A stretch of 64,000 nucleotides of DNA, taken from NCBI GenBank assembly GCA_026874595.1, contig CM049306.1, positions 6,753,519 through 6,817,518 on the forward strand, given 5' to 3'. A program made the position numbers and the translations under genes. Source of the stretch: Sipunculus nudus. Its lineage: Eukaryota > Annelida > Sipuncula > Golfingiida > Sipunculidae. Positions 26,592 through 39,100 of this stretch are shown here, in pieces (the stretch's first letter is position 1; every line of letters starts with the position of its first letter). The notes beneath the pieces were generated by a model. It had not been told where the DNA came from. It ran no database searches and saw only the letters and a list, made by a program, of their open reading frames with translations.

Positions 26592-27235
26592 TTGAAACTT
26601 ATGGACTCTTGTATAGGCCCGTATCATCTTGACAGTGGTGGACACTTGTATATATAGGTTCTTATCATCTTGACAGTGACAGACTTGTACAGGTCCTTAT
26701 CTTGAAACTTATGGACTCTTGTATAGGTCCTTATCATCTTGACAGTGATGGACTCTTGTGTATGTCCTAATCATCTTAAAATGATGGACTCTTATAAAGG
26801 TCCTTATCATCTTGACCGTGGTAGACTCTTGTATAGTCCTGTCCTTATCATCTTGACAATGACAGACTCTTGTATAGGTCCTTAGTAAGTTATTTTGAAA
26901 ATTATGGACTCTTGTATAGGCCTGTATCATCCTGTGAATGGTGGTCTCTTGTATAGGCCCGAATCTTCTTGACAATGGTGGACACTTGTATATATAGGTT
27001 CTTATCATCTTGACAGTGATGGACTTGTACAGGTCCTTATCTTGAAACTTATGGACTTTTGTATAGGCCCGTATCATCTTGAAAATGGTGGACACTTGTA
27101 TATATAGGTTCTTATCATCTTGACAGTGATGGACTTGTACAGGTCCTTATTTTGAAAATTAGGGACTCTTGTATAGGCCTGTATTATCTTGACAGTGGTG
27201 GACTCATGTAATTGTATAAGTCCTTATCAGTGATA
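26592..27235 (+). repeat. Minisatellite (about 50-bp unit), right part
   Basis: Roughly a dozen degenerate units of TATGGACTCTTGTATAGG and TCATCTTGACAGTG. The 128-codon minus-strand open frame here simply follows the repeat and is not a gene. Confidence 0.85.
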
Positions 27236-27239
27236 TGTA

Positions 27240-28335
27240 AAGATGGTTGGAGGTCTTTCTCATTGATATTTTCATTAATTAGATGTTCCACATCAGCTGG
27301 ACATACAAAGATAAAAATATCATTTGAATTTTGTAGGGTCTGGTAGATATTATTAATTTAGAATTCTGCCCAGTAATAGCAAGAGGAAGAAAGAAATAAC
27401 ACCATGTATTTAAAAAGAAATTATTGGTAAGTTGAAATTGTATGAGGTCAGGCAGATTCAATTTTGTACTACACATTACTTGTGGTGTTAAAATTGTTTG
27501 TGCTTTGTGCTTCACAACAGGCGTTGGGTATTTCAGAAGTAAACATCCCTCCATGTGTGTCCTGGACTCACATCCATACTTGTATCTGGTTAAGTAAATG
27601 AATGAATCAGACACCACAATGTGGTACAGTACATTTATGAACAGTAAACTGATCCAGTGATATTGCTGAGAGCTTAATCGTATGCTGCCAAGTACAAAAA
27701 GTACAATACCCACCTGACTGAACCAGCCCTAGATCACTGACACAGGTGTGTGAACCAGGTGACCCCGTGAACTGTGTGATAGCAGATGTTTATCCAGGTG
27801 TTAATGTACATGTAGCTGACCTAAGTTAAATATTATCTTTGTTGGACATCATCCTGGACACTGTCCCTGGCCTGTCCAGTTCATTGTTGCACTAATCATC
27901 AACAAGTGTGCTGATTTCAGCTTAGTTTTAGATTTATACCACAGACTGCCAAGTTGCACAGTATGTGTGCTTTTATAAAGTTGTATATACTGTATAGTCT
28001 GATAGTTAAATAGCCTTCTGGGTATGTATGCATGTGTATTGGTGGTATGTAGCTGAGCACACATTAAGCTTATCTGTATTGTAACCATTACCTGTGGGAC
28101 AGTTGAGAGTATGGCACATTTTCTCATCAAGAATGATGTATATTTTTATCCCAAGTCACTACCCAACAGGCGAGGGCTATGATCATTGTCTTGTCTGATA
28201 TATTTTCATATAAGACAATATATCTGAAAAAGGAGTCCTTCAGATCCAGATCTGACAAAATAGTAGGTGTATTACATGGGTCTCACCTGAAGAGGTTTGG
28301 TCAGATTATTTTCTGATTTTTCTCCAGATTTTACA
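27240..28335. other. Non-coding DNA, no feature recognised
   Basis: The longest open frame here is 144 codons on the minus strand (27713-27279). Its composition and lack of any familiar motif suggest chance. Confidence 0.4.
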
Positions 28336-28337
28336 TA

Positions 28338-29186
28338 ATTAGGGCCCCACTTGACAAGCGGTGCCCTATAGTGATCACTGTGTCAGTCCGTCCCTCCATC
28401 CGTACTTCCATCCTTCCGTCAGTGACACTTTCTTTCCCACGGTAACTTAACAACAACATACTGCAGCTTTCCCAAATTCACAGAGATGATTAGTACCTAT
28501 GAGGGCTCCAGACCTATCAAATTACAGACTTGTCCGAATTCCAATATGGCTTCCACAGCCCAATCGCTGATTTTCTTTTGCACGCAATAGCTCAACAACA
28601 ACATACTGCAGCTTTCCCAAATTCACAGGGATGATTGGTACCTATGACGGCTCCAGATCTATGGAATTACAGACTTGTAGGAATTCCAATATGGCTGCCA
28701 CAGCCAAATCCCATATTTTCTTTCGCGGGAGATAACCCAACAACAATATACTGCAGCTTCCGAAATTCACAAGGATGGCTGGTACCTATGAGGGCTCCAG
28801 ACCTATTGAATTACAGACCTGTTGGAATTCCAATATGGCTGCCACAGCCAGATCGCTGATTTTCTTTCTACCACGATAACTCAACCTACTGCAGCTTTCC
28901 CAAATTCACAGGGTTGGTTGGTACATATGAGGGCTCCAGACCTTTTGAATTACAGACTTTGCTCAAAATCAAGTATGGCTTACAGACTACATTCTGTGAT
29001 TTTCTATTGCACAAATTATTTCAGACATATCTTCTTAAATATCATTTGCTCCAGTAGGATTTTTTCCCTTATGCATAAGGATAAAAACCTGTTTCTGTTT
29101 GTCATATTTTTCAAATTTAACTTAATTTTTCACCCATATGTAAACGAGTCCAGCACTAGCAGAAATTGTCCAACCACATCTAGTTT
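28338..29186 (+). mobile_element. Family J repeat with four about 150-bp units
   Basis: It starts TTAGGGCCCCACTTGACAAG with a TCCGTCC-rich leader. Four units follow, with CATACTGCAGCTTTCCCAAA, TATGAGGGCTCCAGACC and GAATTCCAATATGGC. The end reads CCACATCTAGTT, the same tail as families A, B and I. Family J inverted repeats and hairpin are not clear. Confidence 0.7.
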
Positions 29187-29649
29187 TGACTGTTTATATC
29201 CTACACAGTATTTGAGTAACCCTTGCTCACATCCATAATTCATATATTAAACAGGAGCCATATCTTATAGGTCTGTTCTATTTTGGTCATATTAGAGGCA
29301 GTTCACAAATTTTTCCAGATTGTTCAACTGTTCTTACCACACATTTTCGTACTAACCTTGGCTGAATGAACTTTTATGTCCTTGCTTGTGTATCTCATCA
29401 CTCTTCTCAGCTGACAAATGATATATTGATCAGCTGTTTGTCCATCCATAAAATGTTCATGAACAAATATCTGTAGAGGGATTACTCACAAACATTTCTG
29501 ATCACCTTAAGTTAACCAAACTGACATTTTCTTACTTCCTTACACAAGGACATACTTGTATATCATATTGATAAAATGATTGGTATGGATCACTGTTCTA
29601 AAAAGATGTTAACAATGCACCTATAATGAAAAATAGTATAACAGAATGA

Positions 29650-29735
29650 AAAGGGGTCTGACGTAGCTAAGTGGTTAAGGCTATGGTTTTCGGAGCTGAA
29701 GGTTACCTGTTCGAACCCCACTGACTTCTGGATTA
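29650..29735 (+). mobile_element. tRNA-derived SINE-like unit (or tRNA pseudogene)
   Basis: An A-box-like stretch TAGCTAAGTGGTTAAGG lies at about 29666 and a B box GTTCGAACCCC about 35 bases later, the spacing of an internal RNA polymerase III promoter. The flanking stems do not make a clean cloverleaf with a 3' acceptor arm, so it is more likely a SINE head than a functional tRNA gene. The transporter's first coding exon starts about 300 bases downstream. Confidence 0.55.
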
Positions 29736-30035
29736 TTCCTAATAACCCTGTACATATGAAATCAGAAATCCAAAAAGCTTGATTACAACATGTCATTCTT
29801 ATTGTATGGATACTTTCATCTTCATTCAATAGACAGTGCCACCAACAGGCCATGACCTATCCTTACTTACAAAGAATAAATAAACTCAATTGCAGTCAGG
29901 AATCATCTATGTGTGTGCAACTGATTCAAATTTTAGCTTGTGATGGCTGCATATAATTAATTTTTGCCTGACAAAGAAACCATCATACACAATATATGTT
30001 GCATCATAGTTCAGTTGTAAACATTTTGCTTTCAG

Positions 30036-30187
30036 AAAGAGCTGAGAGATCATGTCAGAGAAAGCAGAGATTCAGAATGGCCCCAAAGAGAATGGGGATA
30101 AGAAGGGTTTGCTGGACCAACAAAACCACAATGAATACCCACCAGAGCCAGTACTCCCCAACAAAAATAAAAACTACTCTGAGAAAG
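30036..30187 (+). CDS. SLC29A: Transporter exon 1 (first coding)
   Basis: The acceptor TTTTGCTTTCAG ends at 30035. Sixteen UTR bases precede the ATG at 30052. It codes for 45 residues of polar N-terminal tail and ends phase 1 at AAAG with donor GTAAGC (30188). This donor region is the first unit of the 41-bp array that follows. Confidence 0.9.
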
Positions 30188-33100
30188 GTAAGCATTCACC
30201 AAAAAAACATAATCACTACTCTCAGAAAGGTGAGTACCCACCAATAAACATAATAACTACCCTCAGAAATTGAGTACCCACCAACAAACATAATCACTAC
30301 TCTCAGAAAGGTGAGTACCCACAAACAAACATAAAAAATACACTCAGAAAGGTGAGTACTCACCAACCAACATAATCACTACTCTCAGAAAGGTGAGTAC
30401 CCACCAACAAACATAATAAATACTCTCAGAAAGGTGAGTACCCACCAACAAACATAATCACTACTCTCGGAAAGGTGAGTACCAACCAACAAACATAATA
30501 AATACTGTCAGAAAGGTGAGTACCCACCAACAAACTTAATCACTACTCTCAGAAACCTGGGTACTCACCAACAAACATAATCACTACTCTCAGAAAGGTG
30601 AGTACCCACCAACAAATATAATCACTTCTCTCAGAAAGGTGAGTACACTCCAACAAACATAATCACTACTCTCTGAAAGGTGAGTACTCACCATCAACAA
30701 ACATAATAAATACTCTCAGAAAGGTGAGTACCAACCAACAAACATAATAAATACTGTCAGAAAGGTGAGTACACTCCAACAAACATAATCACTACTCTTG
30801 AAAGGTGTGTACTCACCACCAACAAACATAATAAATACTCTCAGAAGGGTGAGTACCCACCAACAAACTTAATCACTACTCTCAGAAACCTGGGTACTCA
30901 CCAACAAACATAATCACTACTCTCAGAAAGGTGAGTACCCACCAACAAACAATAAATACTCTCAGAAAGGTGAGTACCCACCAATAACATAATCACTACT
31001 CTCATAAAGCTAAGTACTCACCAACAAACATAATAACTACTCTCAGAAAGGTGAGTACAGAATATTCTGAAACTTACCATAACTTACCCAATAGATTGTC
31101 TGATTCGGGTTCAATTATAGGCAAAATCCATACATTTTAATGAGGTCACAGGCTACTTTACGGTGTCGCCGCAATAACTAACCAGGAATATGATTTTTTT
31201 TTTAAGAAATTAAACAGAAATATTAACCATTATATCTCAACTCGGTTCTATTCCTGGCAAAAGGTATGCAGATTTGAGGTCAGAGGTCACCAGACTGGTT
31301 GCGTTCTAACGCATACCAAAATTCTGATGCATTCTCATAATTACCAAAATTAAATTTTTAGCAAACCCATGCATATGTGAGGGGGGGGAGAGTATTATGC
31401 ACCTTTGCCGTGCTCTTGTTTTCTGTGTGTGTTTTATTTTTTTTTTTTTTTTTTTTTCAGAATGGTAACTGAACATTTCAAAATATCTTAAAATTCTTAA
31501 TGTCTTTAAAACAAAATGGCTAAAGCATGAGATTATCATTCACATTTTGATGCAGACATCACACTAGTATTGTGACAATAAATTATTTGTATTTTTTTCT
31601 ATTAGATTTTTTGCCTTTTCTTACTAACTCCCTTTTATACAGTGCTGACATGTTCATTGTTTGTTGCCTCTAACTACTGTGGTGACATCTGTTGACAGAG
31701 AAGGAAGCTAACGGAGAGGGGCATGGTTTGTTAGAAGATGGCAAGGTGCTAATTAAACCTTTGGACGAGTCACAAGCGCCAAATGACAGGTAATAATTAC
31801 TTATCACACTAATCATTGATTCTCTATTGGAGTCTGTTTATGTGTGGCATTTTATGATGATTACTTTTTGAGTAAATTCACTTACTGGCCAAAATTCCTT
31901 ATAACAAAACTATCTTCATTTCTGAATTTTAAAGTATCTTGTAAAATGATGTGGCGATATAATTGAAATTGACATGATTTTAATATCTTTGTTGACCAGA
32001 AGTTAATATTTTCACTGGTTTTACCTAGTGTTCCTGGTGGTTAAATTGTCAGGAGCTGAGTGAATTCTGTGTAACATTAGAATATCAGGGTATTTCTGGT
32101 TGTTGCTTGTAGAGATGAGTGCATTCTGTGTAACATTAGAACATCAGGGTGTTTCTGGTTGTTGCTTGTAGAGATGAGTGCATTCTGTGTAACATTTGAA
32201 CATCAGGGTGTTTCTGGTTGTTGCTTGTAGAGATGAGTGCATTCTGTGTAACATTAGAACATCAGGGTATTTCTGGTTGTTGCTTGTAGAGATGAGTGCA
32301 TTCTGTGTAACATTAGAACACCAGGGCATTTCTGGTTGTTGCTTGTAGAGATGAGTGCATTCTGTGTAACATTAGAACACCAGGGTATTTCTGGTTGTTG
32401 CTTGTAGAGATGAGTGCATTCTGTGTAACATTAGAACACCAGGGTATTTCTAGTTGTTGCTTGTAGAGATGAGTGCATTCTGTGTAACATTAGAACATCA
32501 GGGTATTTCTGGTTGTTGCTTGTAGAGATGAGTGCATTCTGTGTAACATTAGAACACCAGGGTATTTCTGGTTGTTGCTTGTAGAGACGAGTGCATTCTG
32601 TGTAACATTAGAACACCAGGGTATTTCTGGTTGTTGCTTGTAGAGACGAGTGGATTCTGTGTAACATTAGAACATCAGGGTGTTTCTGGTTGTTGCTTGT
32701 AGAGATGTGTGCCTTCTGTGTAACATTAGAATATCAGGGTATTTCTGGTTGTTGCTTGTAGAGATGAATGCATTCTGTGTAACATTAGAACATCAGGGTA
32801 TTTCTGGTTGTTGCTTGTAGAGATGAATGCATTCTGTGTAACATTAGAACATCAGGGTATTTCTGGTTGTTGCTTGTAGAGATGAGTGCATTCTGTGTAA
32901 CATTAGAACATCAGGGCATTTTTAGTTGTTGCTTGTAGAGATGAGTGCATTCTGTGTAACATTAGAACATCAGGGTATTTCTGGTTGTTGCTTGTAGAGA
33001 TGAGTGCATTCTGTGTAACATTAGAACATCAGGGTATTTCTGGTTGTTGCTTGTAGAGATGAGTGCATTCTGTGTAACATTAGAACATCAGGGTATTTCT

Positions 33101-36100
33101 AGTTGTTGCTTGTAGAGATGAGTGCATTCTGTGTAATATTAGAACATCAGGGTATTTCTGGTTGTTGCTTGTAGAGATAAGTGCATTCTGTGTAACATTA
33201 GAACACCAGGGTATTTCTGGTTGTAGAGATGAGTGCATTCTGTGTAACATTAGAATATCAGGGTATTTCTGGTTGTTGCTTGTAGAGATGAGTGCATTCT
33301 GTTTAACATTAGAACATCGGGGTATTTCTGGTTGTTGCTTGTAGAGATGAGTGCATTCTGTGTAACATTAGAACATCAGGGTATTTCTGGTTGTTGCTTG
33401 TAGAGATGAGTGCATTCTGTGTAATTGTTGTTCTGTTGTTTGTAGATTCCTGCTGGTTTACCTGATCATGATGCTCAATGGGGTGGCCATCTTGATGCCG
33501 TGGAACATGTTTATCACTGCCACAGGGGTAAGTAACAGGAAATACAATATGTAGCAACAAGAGTGACAGCTCTAAGTGAAATAGTACAGAGACACATGGA
33601 ATAGAAATTACTGTTCAGGGATTGATCCACAAAATAATATACTGATATATACAGATTGATTCAGAGGGAAAAGTGTTTAGTTCTAATATCAGTTTTTTTA
33701 AGTGATTGTTGATTGTATTTAGTTGCATATATTTAATACCTAAAGGAAGTATATGGAATGTTAATGAATGAAATGTATAACTGCTAAAAGAAATGGTTTT
33801 TGACTCTTAATATGTAAATCCAGAAAACTTGAGAATTTGTTTTTGGTTTTCAAGTGTCACTATGATGCAAGGGAAATATTCTTATTTTCATCATTTCATT
33901 TCAGTATTTCACAGAAAAATTATCCACTAAAGATGGGAAACCTACTGAATACAAAGATAATTACCTGAGCTATCTTGGGATTGCTGCTCAGTTGCCAAAT
34001 GTCATCCTCAACTTGATCAATGTGTTTGCTCATTGTGGGGCGTAAGTAAACACTCAATTTACCATTGACACAGAGTGATGAGTACAATTAAATCCTCATA
34101 AAAATTAAATGTGTGAAGTATCTGTTCTTTTCTAATGGAATGGGTTTTTAGCTCAGCTGACTGAAAGTCATCTGAGCTATAGCGATCACTCTTTGTCCGT
34201 CGTCCGTCTGTCCGTCCGTTAACCAGGCACAAATCGTAATCGCTGAACCTAGAACCTTGTAACTTGGGATTCTGAGAGGTCCATGAAAAATCTCCTTGGA
34301 AACCAGAAATTAGGTCTCTGTTACCCATATCCTTCGAGCTATGGGGCCCCAAAGTACCCCCCAGAAAAGTCAAAAATTTCATACAAAAACTCCAATATCT
34401 CATTAACTACTTGACTGATGGTCATGATTTTTGGCATACATATTGATCATGAGATGTTCCATCAGTTCCTGCAGACTGGTGGCGCCACCTATATTTTTTG
34501 ATTTTTTACAAATTTTTTTCTCTATTTTTGAGACCTTTAAAAATGTGAACATCTGTTAACAAGGCACAAATCGTTAAGCCTAGACCTAGAATCTTAATTC
34601 TTGATACACTGAGAGGTCCATGAAAAATCTCCATGGAAACCAGAAATTAGGTCTCTGTTACCCATATCCTTCGAGCTATGGGGCCCCAAAGTACCCCCCA
34701 GAATAGTAAAAAATTTCATACAAAAACTTCAATATCTCAATAACTACAACACTGATGGTCATGATTTTTGGCATACATATTGATCATGAGATGTTCCATA
34801 AGTTCCTGCAGACTGGTGGCGCCACCTGTATTTTTGATTTTTTAGCTCAGCTGACTTTCAGTCATGCTGAGCTATAGCCATCACTCTTTGTCCGTCGTCC
34901 GTCTGTCCGTCCGTCTGTCCGTTAACCTGGCACAAATCGTAACCGCTGGACTTAGAATCTTGTAACTTTACATTCTGAGAGGTCAATGAAAAATCTCCTT
35001 GGAAACGAGAAATTAGGTCTCTGTTACCCATATCCTTCGAGCTATTTGGCCCCAAAGTACCCCCCAGAATAGTAAAAAATTTCATACAAAAACTTTAATA
35101 TCTCATTAACTACATCACTGATGATTATGATTTTTGGCATACATATTTATCATGAGATGTTCCATCAGTTCCTGCAGACTGGTGGCGCCACCTGTATTTT
35201 AAGATTTTTTACGAATTTTTTTCTCTATTTTTGAGACCTTTAAAAATGTGAACAACTGTTAACACGGCACAAATTGTAAAGACTGGACCTAGAATCTTCA
35301 TTCTTGACACAGTGAGTGACCTATAAAAAGTCTCCATGGAAACCAGAAATTAGGTCTCTGTTACCCAAATCCTTTGAGCTATGGGGCCCCAAAGTACCCC
35401 CCAGAATAGTGAAAAATTGTACAGGGTACAAATTGTAATGACTTGACCTAGAATCTTTATTCTTGACACACAGGGAGACCCATGAAAAGTCTCCATGGAC
35501 ACCTGAAATTAGGTCTCTGTTACCCATATCATTTGAGCTATGGCACTCTAAAGTACAGCTCGGAATAATGGAACATTTGATACAAAAGCTGAAGTATCTG
35601 AACAACTAATGCAGAGATCACCATAATTGTGTGCATGGATATTGATCATTGAGTGTTTCATCAGTTTTTGCAGAATGGTGGCACCACCTGTATTTGTTTG
35701 GGTTTTTTTACAATTTTTTTCTCCATTTTTGAGACCATTAAAGATATGAACATCTGTTTACAGGGCACAATTCATAACAATTGGACCTAGAATCTTCATT
35801 CTTGATGCATAGGGAGACCCATGAAAAGGACCCACCTCTATTTTGTTTTTTAAAGTTTAGGCATTTTTTCTCTATTTTTGAGATATATAAATACAGACAT
35901 AATCTTAACCTTTTGGTTAATCTGTTTGATGCTTCAGTTGAATGGTTATATACTACCATTCAGATCATAAAATTTCCTTTTGCAAATCTCTCACCATTCA
36001 GCTGAGCGTCATGACCCATGGGTCACTTGTTTACAATTTTTTCCTCTATTTTTGAGACGTTTAAAGATGCTGTCATCTGTTTATGTGGCACAAATCGTAA

Positions 36101-39100
36101 CCGCTGGACCTAGAATCTTCATTCTCGACACACTGAGAAACCTATTAAAAGTCTCTGTGGAAACCATAAATTAGATCTCTGTTACCCATATCCTTCGAGC
36201 TATGGGGCCCCAAAGTACCCCCCAGAAAAGTCAAAAATTTCATACAAAAACTTCAATATCTCATTAACTACTTGACTGATGGTCATCAATTTTGGCATAC
36301 ATATTGATCATGAGATGTTCCATCACTTCCTGCAGACTGGTGGCGCCACCTGAATTTTTCGATTTTTTACGAATTTAAAAATGTGAACAGCTGTTAACAG
36401 GGCACAAATCATAAGACTGGACCTAGAATCTTCATTCTTGACACACTGAGAGGTCCTTAAAAAGTCTGCATGGAGCCCTGAAATAAGGTCTCTGTTACCC
36501 ATATCCTTTGAGCTATGGGGGGCTCCCAATAACCCCCCAGAATAATGGAAAATTTGATAAAAACAAACTGCAACATCTCAATAACTACAACACTGATGGT
36601 CATGATTTTTGGCATACATATTGATCAAGAGGTGTTTTATCAGTACCTGCAGACTGGTGGTGCCACCTGTATTTTTTCAAATTTTCACAATTTTTTTTTC
36701 TCTATTTTCGAGACCTTTAAAGTTATGAACATCTGTTAACAGGGTACAAATCGTAAGGACTGGACCTAGAATCTTCATTGTTGACACACAGGGAGACCCA
36801 TGAAAAGTCTCCATGGAAACCTGAAATTAGGTCTCTGTTACCCATATTCTTTAAGCTGTATAGCTCCAAATTACCCCCCAGAATAATGGAAAATTTGATA
36901 CAAAAACTGCAGTATCTCAATAACTACAACACTGATGGTCATGATTTTCGGCATACATCTTGATCATGACCTGTTCCATCAGTTTCTGCAGACTGGGTGT
37001 GCCACCTCTATTTTTTTCAAATTTTTACGATTTTTTTTCTCTTTTTTTGATACCTTTAAAGATGTGGTTATCTGTCAACAGGGTACAAATCGCAACAACT
37101 GGACCTAGAATCTTCATTCTTGTCATGCAAGAAGGCCCATGAAAAGTGCCTGTGGAAACTTAAAATTAGGTCTCTGTTACCCATATCCTTCAAGCTATAG
37201 GACTCCGAAGTATCCCTCAGAATAATGGACAATTTGATACAAAAGCTGAAGTATCTGAACAACTAATGGGGAGATCACCATGATTCTTTGCACGGATATT
37301 GATGTTTGTAAGTGTTTTTATTAGTTTCTGCAGACTGGTGGAGCCACCTGTATTTTTGTACCTGCCAAAACGAAGTTTTGTGGATACTATGTTTTTGACC
37401 GGGTTCCTCCGCCGTTGCCGCGTTCGTTTCCAGAGAGTACCTCTGGGACTTGATTTTATCAGCTTTCCAAGCTCATATCTCGGGAACCATTTGACTGATC
37501 AGGAAATAAAATTTATACTAATGTAGCCCTTGGATAGCTCCATAACATACACAAAAAATGGTGGCGCCACCTCTAGCCATGTTTGCACAGTGTCCATCTG
37601 TTCATCTGCCTTTGGTTAAAATCACTCATATCTCTGCAGTGAATTGACTAATTCACCTGAAATTCGGCATGCGTATACATCCTGGATAGCTTTCTTGATT
37701 TTATGACAGGTGGCGCCACCTACATTCTCATTCACGCTGATGACATCCAAGCTCATATTTCGGGAACCGTTTGACCGATTGGGCCAAAATTTTGCATGTA
37801 TATAGATCTAACATAGCTCTTTATCATACACTAAACTGGTGGCGCCACCTGCAACCATTTTTGCACAGTGTCTGTCTGTTTGTCTGCCGTACAATAATGT
37901 CACTCATATCTCGGCAGTGGTTTGACATATCTGCCTAAAATTTTGCAGTTTTATACATCCTGGGTAGCTTTCTTGATTTTATGACAGGTGGCACCACCTA
38001 CATTCACGTTCACGCTGATGACATCCAAGCTCATATCTCGGGAACCGTTTGACGGATCGGGCCAAAATTTTGCATGTGTATAGATCTAACATAGCTCTTT
38101 ATCATACACAAAACTGGTGGCACCACCTGCAACCATTTTTGCACAGTGTCTGTCTGTTTGTCTGCCGTGCAATAAAGTCACTCACATCTTGGCAGTGGTT
38201 TGACATATCTGCCTAAAATTTTGCAGTTTTATACATCCTGGATAGCTTTCTTGATTTTATGACAGGTGGCGCCAGCTTTATTCTAGTTTATGCTGCAGAC
38301 ATCCAAGCTCATATCTCGGGAACCGTTTGAACGATTGGGCCAAAATTTTGCATGTGTTTAGATCTCACATAGGTCTTTATCATACACAAAACTGGTGGCA
38401 CCACCTGCAACCATTTTTGCACAGCGTCTGTCTGTTGGTCTGCAGTGGCCTAAAATCACTCATTTCTCTGTAGAGGTTTCACATAACTGCCTAAAATCTT
38501 GCAGGTTTATACATCCTGGATAGCTTTCTTGATTTTATGACAGGTGGCGCCACCTACATTCTAGTTAACGCTGCACACATCCAAGCTAATATCTCAGGAA
38601 CCATTTGACCGATTGGGCCAAAATTGTGCTTGTGTTTAGATCTCACATAGGTCTTTATCATACACAAAACTGCAACCATTTTTGCACAGCGTCTGTCTGT
38701 TTGTCTGCCGTGGGCTAAAATCACTCATATCCATGTAGTGGTTTCACTTTTCTGCCTAAAATTTTGCATATGTATACAACTTGGACAGCTTTCTGGATTT
38801 GTGGTAGGTTGCACAACCTACATACACATTTAGGCTGCAGACATCCATGCTAATATGCAACATACCTCACTCTGTTTCCCCTTGCCACTCAATCCATGCC
38901 TCACTTCACTCTGATTTTGGCAGATACACGTAGTCACTTGTCGGCTACCCGTATTCTAGTTTTTAAAGTTTACACATTTTTTCTCTTTTTTTCAGATATA
39001 TAAATACAGACTAAATCTTGGCCTGTTGGTTAATCTGTTTGATGCTTCAGTTGAATGGGTATCTACCATTCTGATGATAAAATTTCCTTTTGTGAATCTC

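Noticed and set aside
26709-27095. 128-codon minus-strand frame with repeated VHHFKMIRTYTR-like peptides
   Set aside because: It follows the 50-bp minisatellite; the protein repeat is a by-product of the DNA repeat.
27279-27713. 144-codon minus-strand open frame
   Set aside because: No recognisable motif and AT-rich composition like the flanks; nothing supports it as an exon.
32050-33425. Could the regularly spaced 59-bp repeat be a CRISPR array?
   Set aside because: The whole unit is conserved with no variable spacers, and it lies in an intron of an animal gene; it is a minisatellite.
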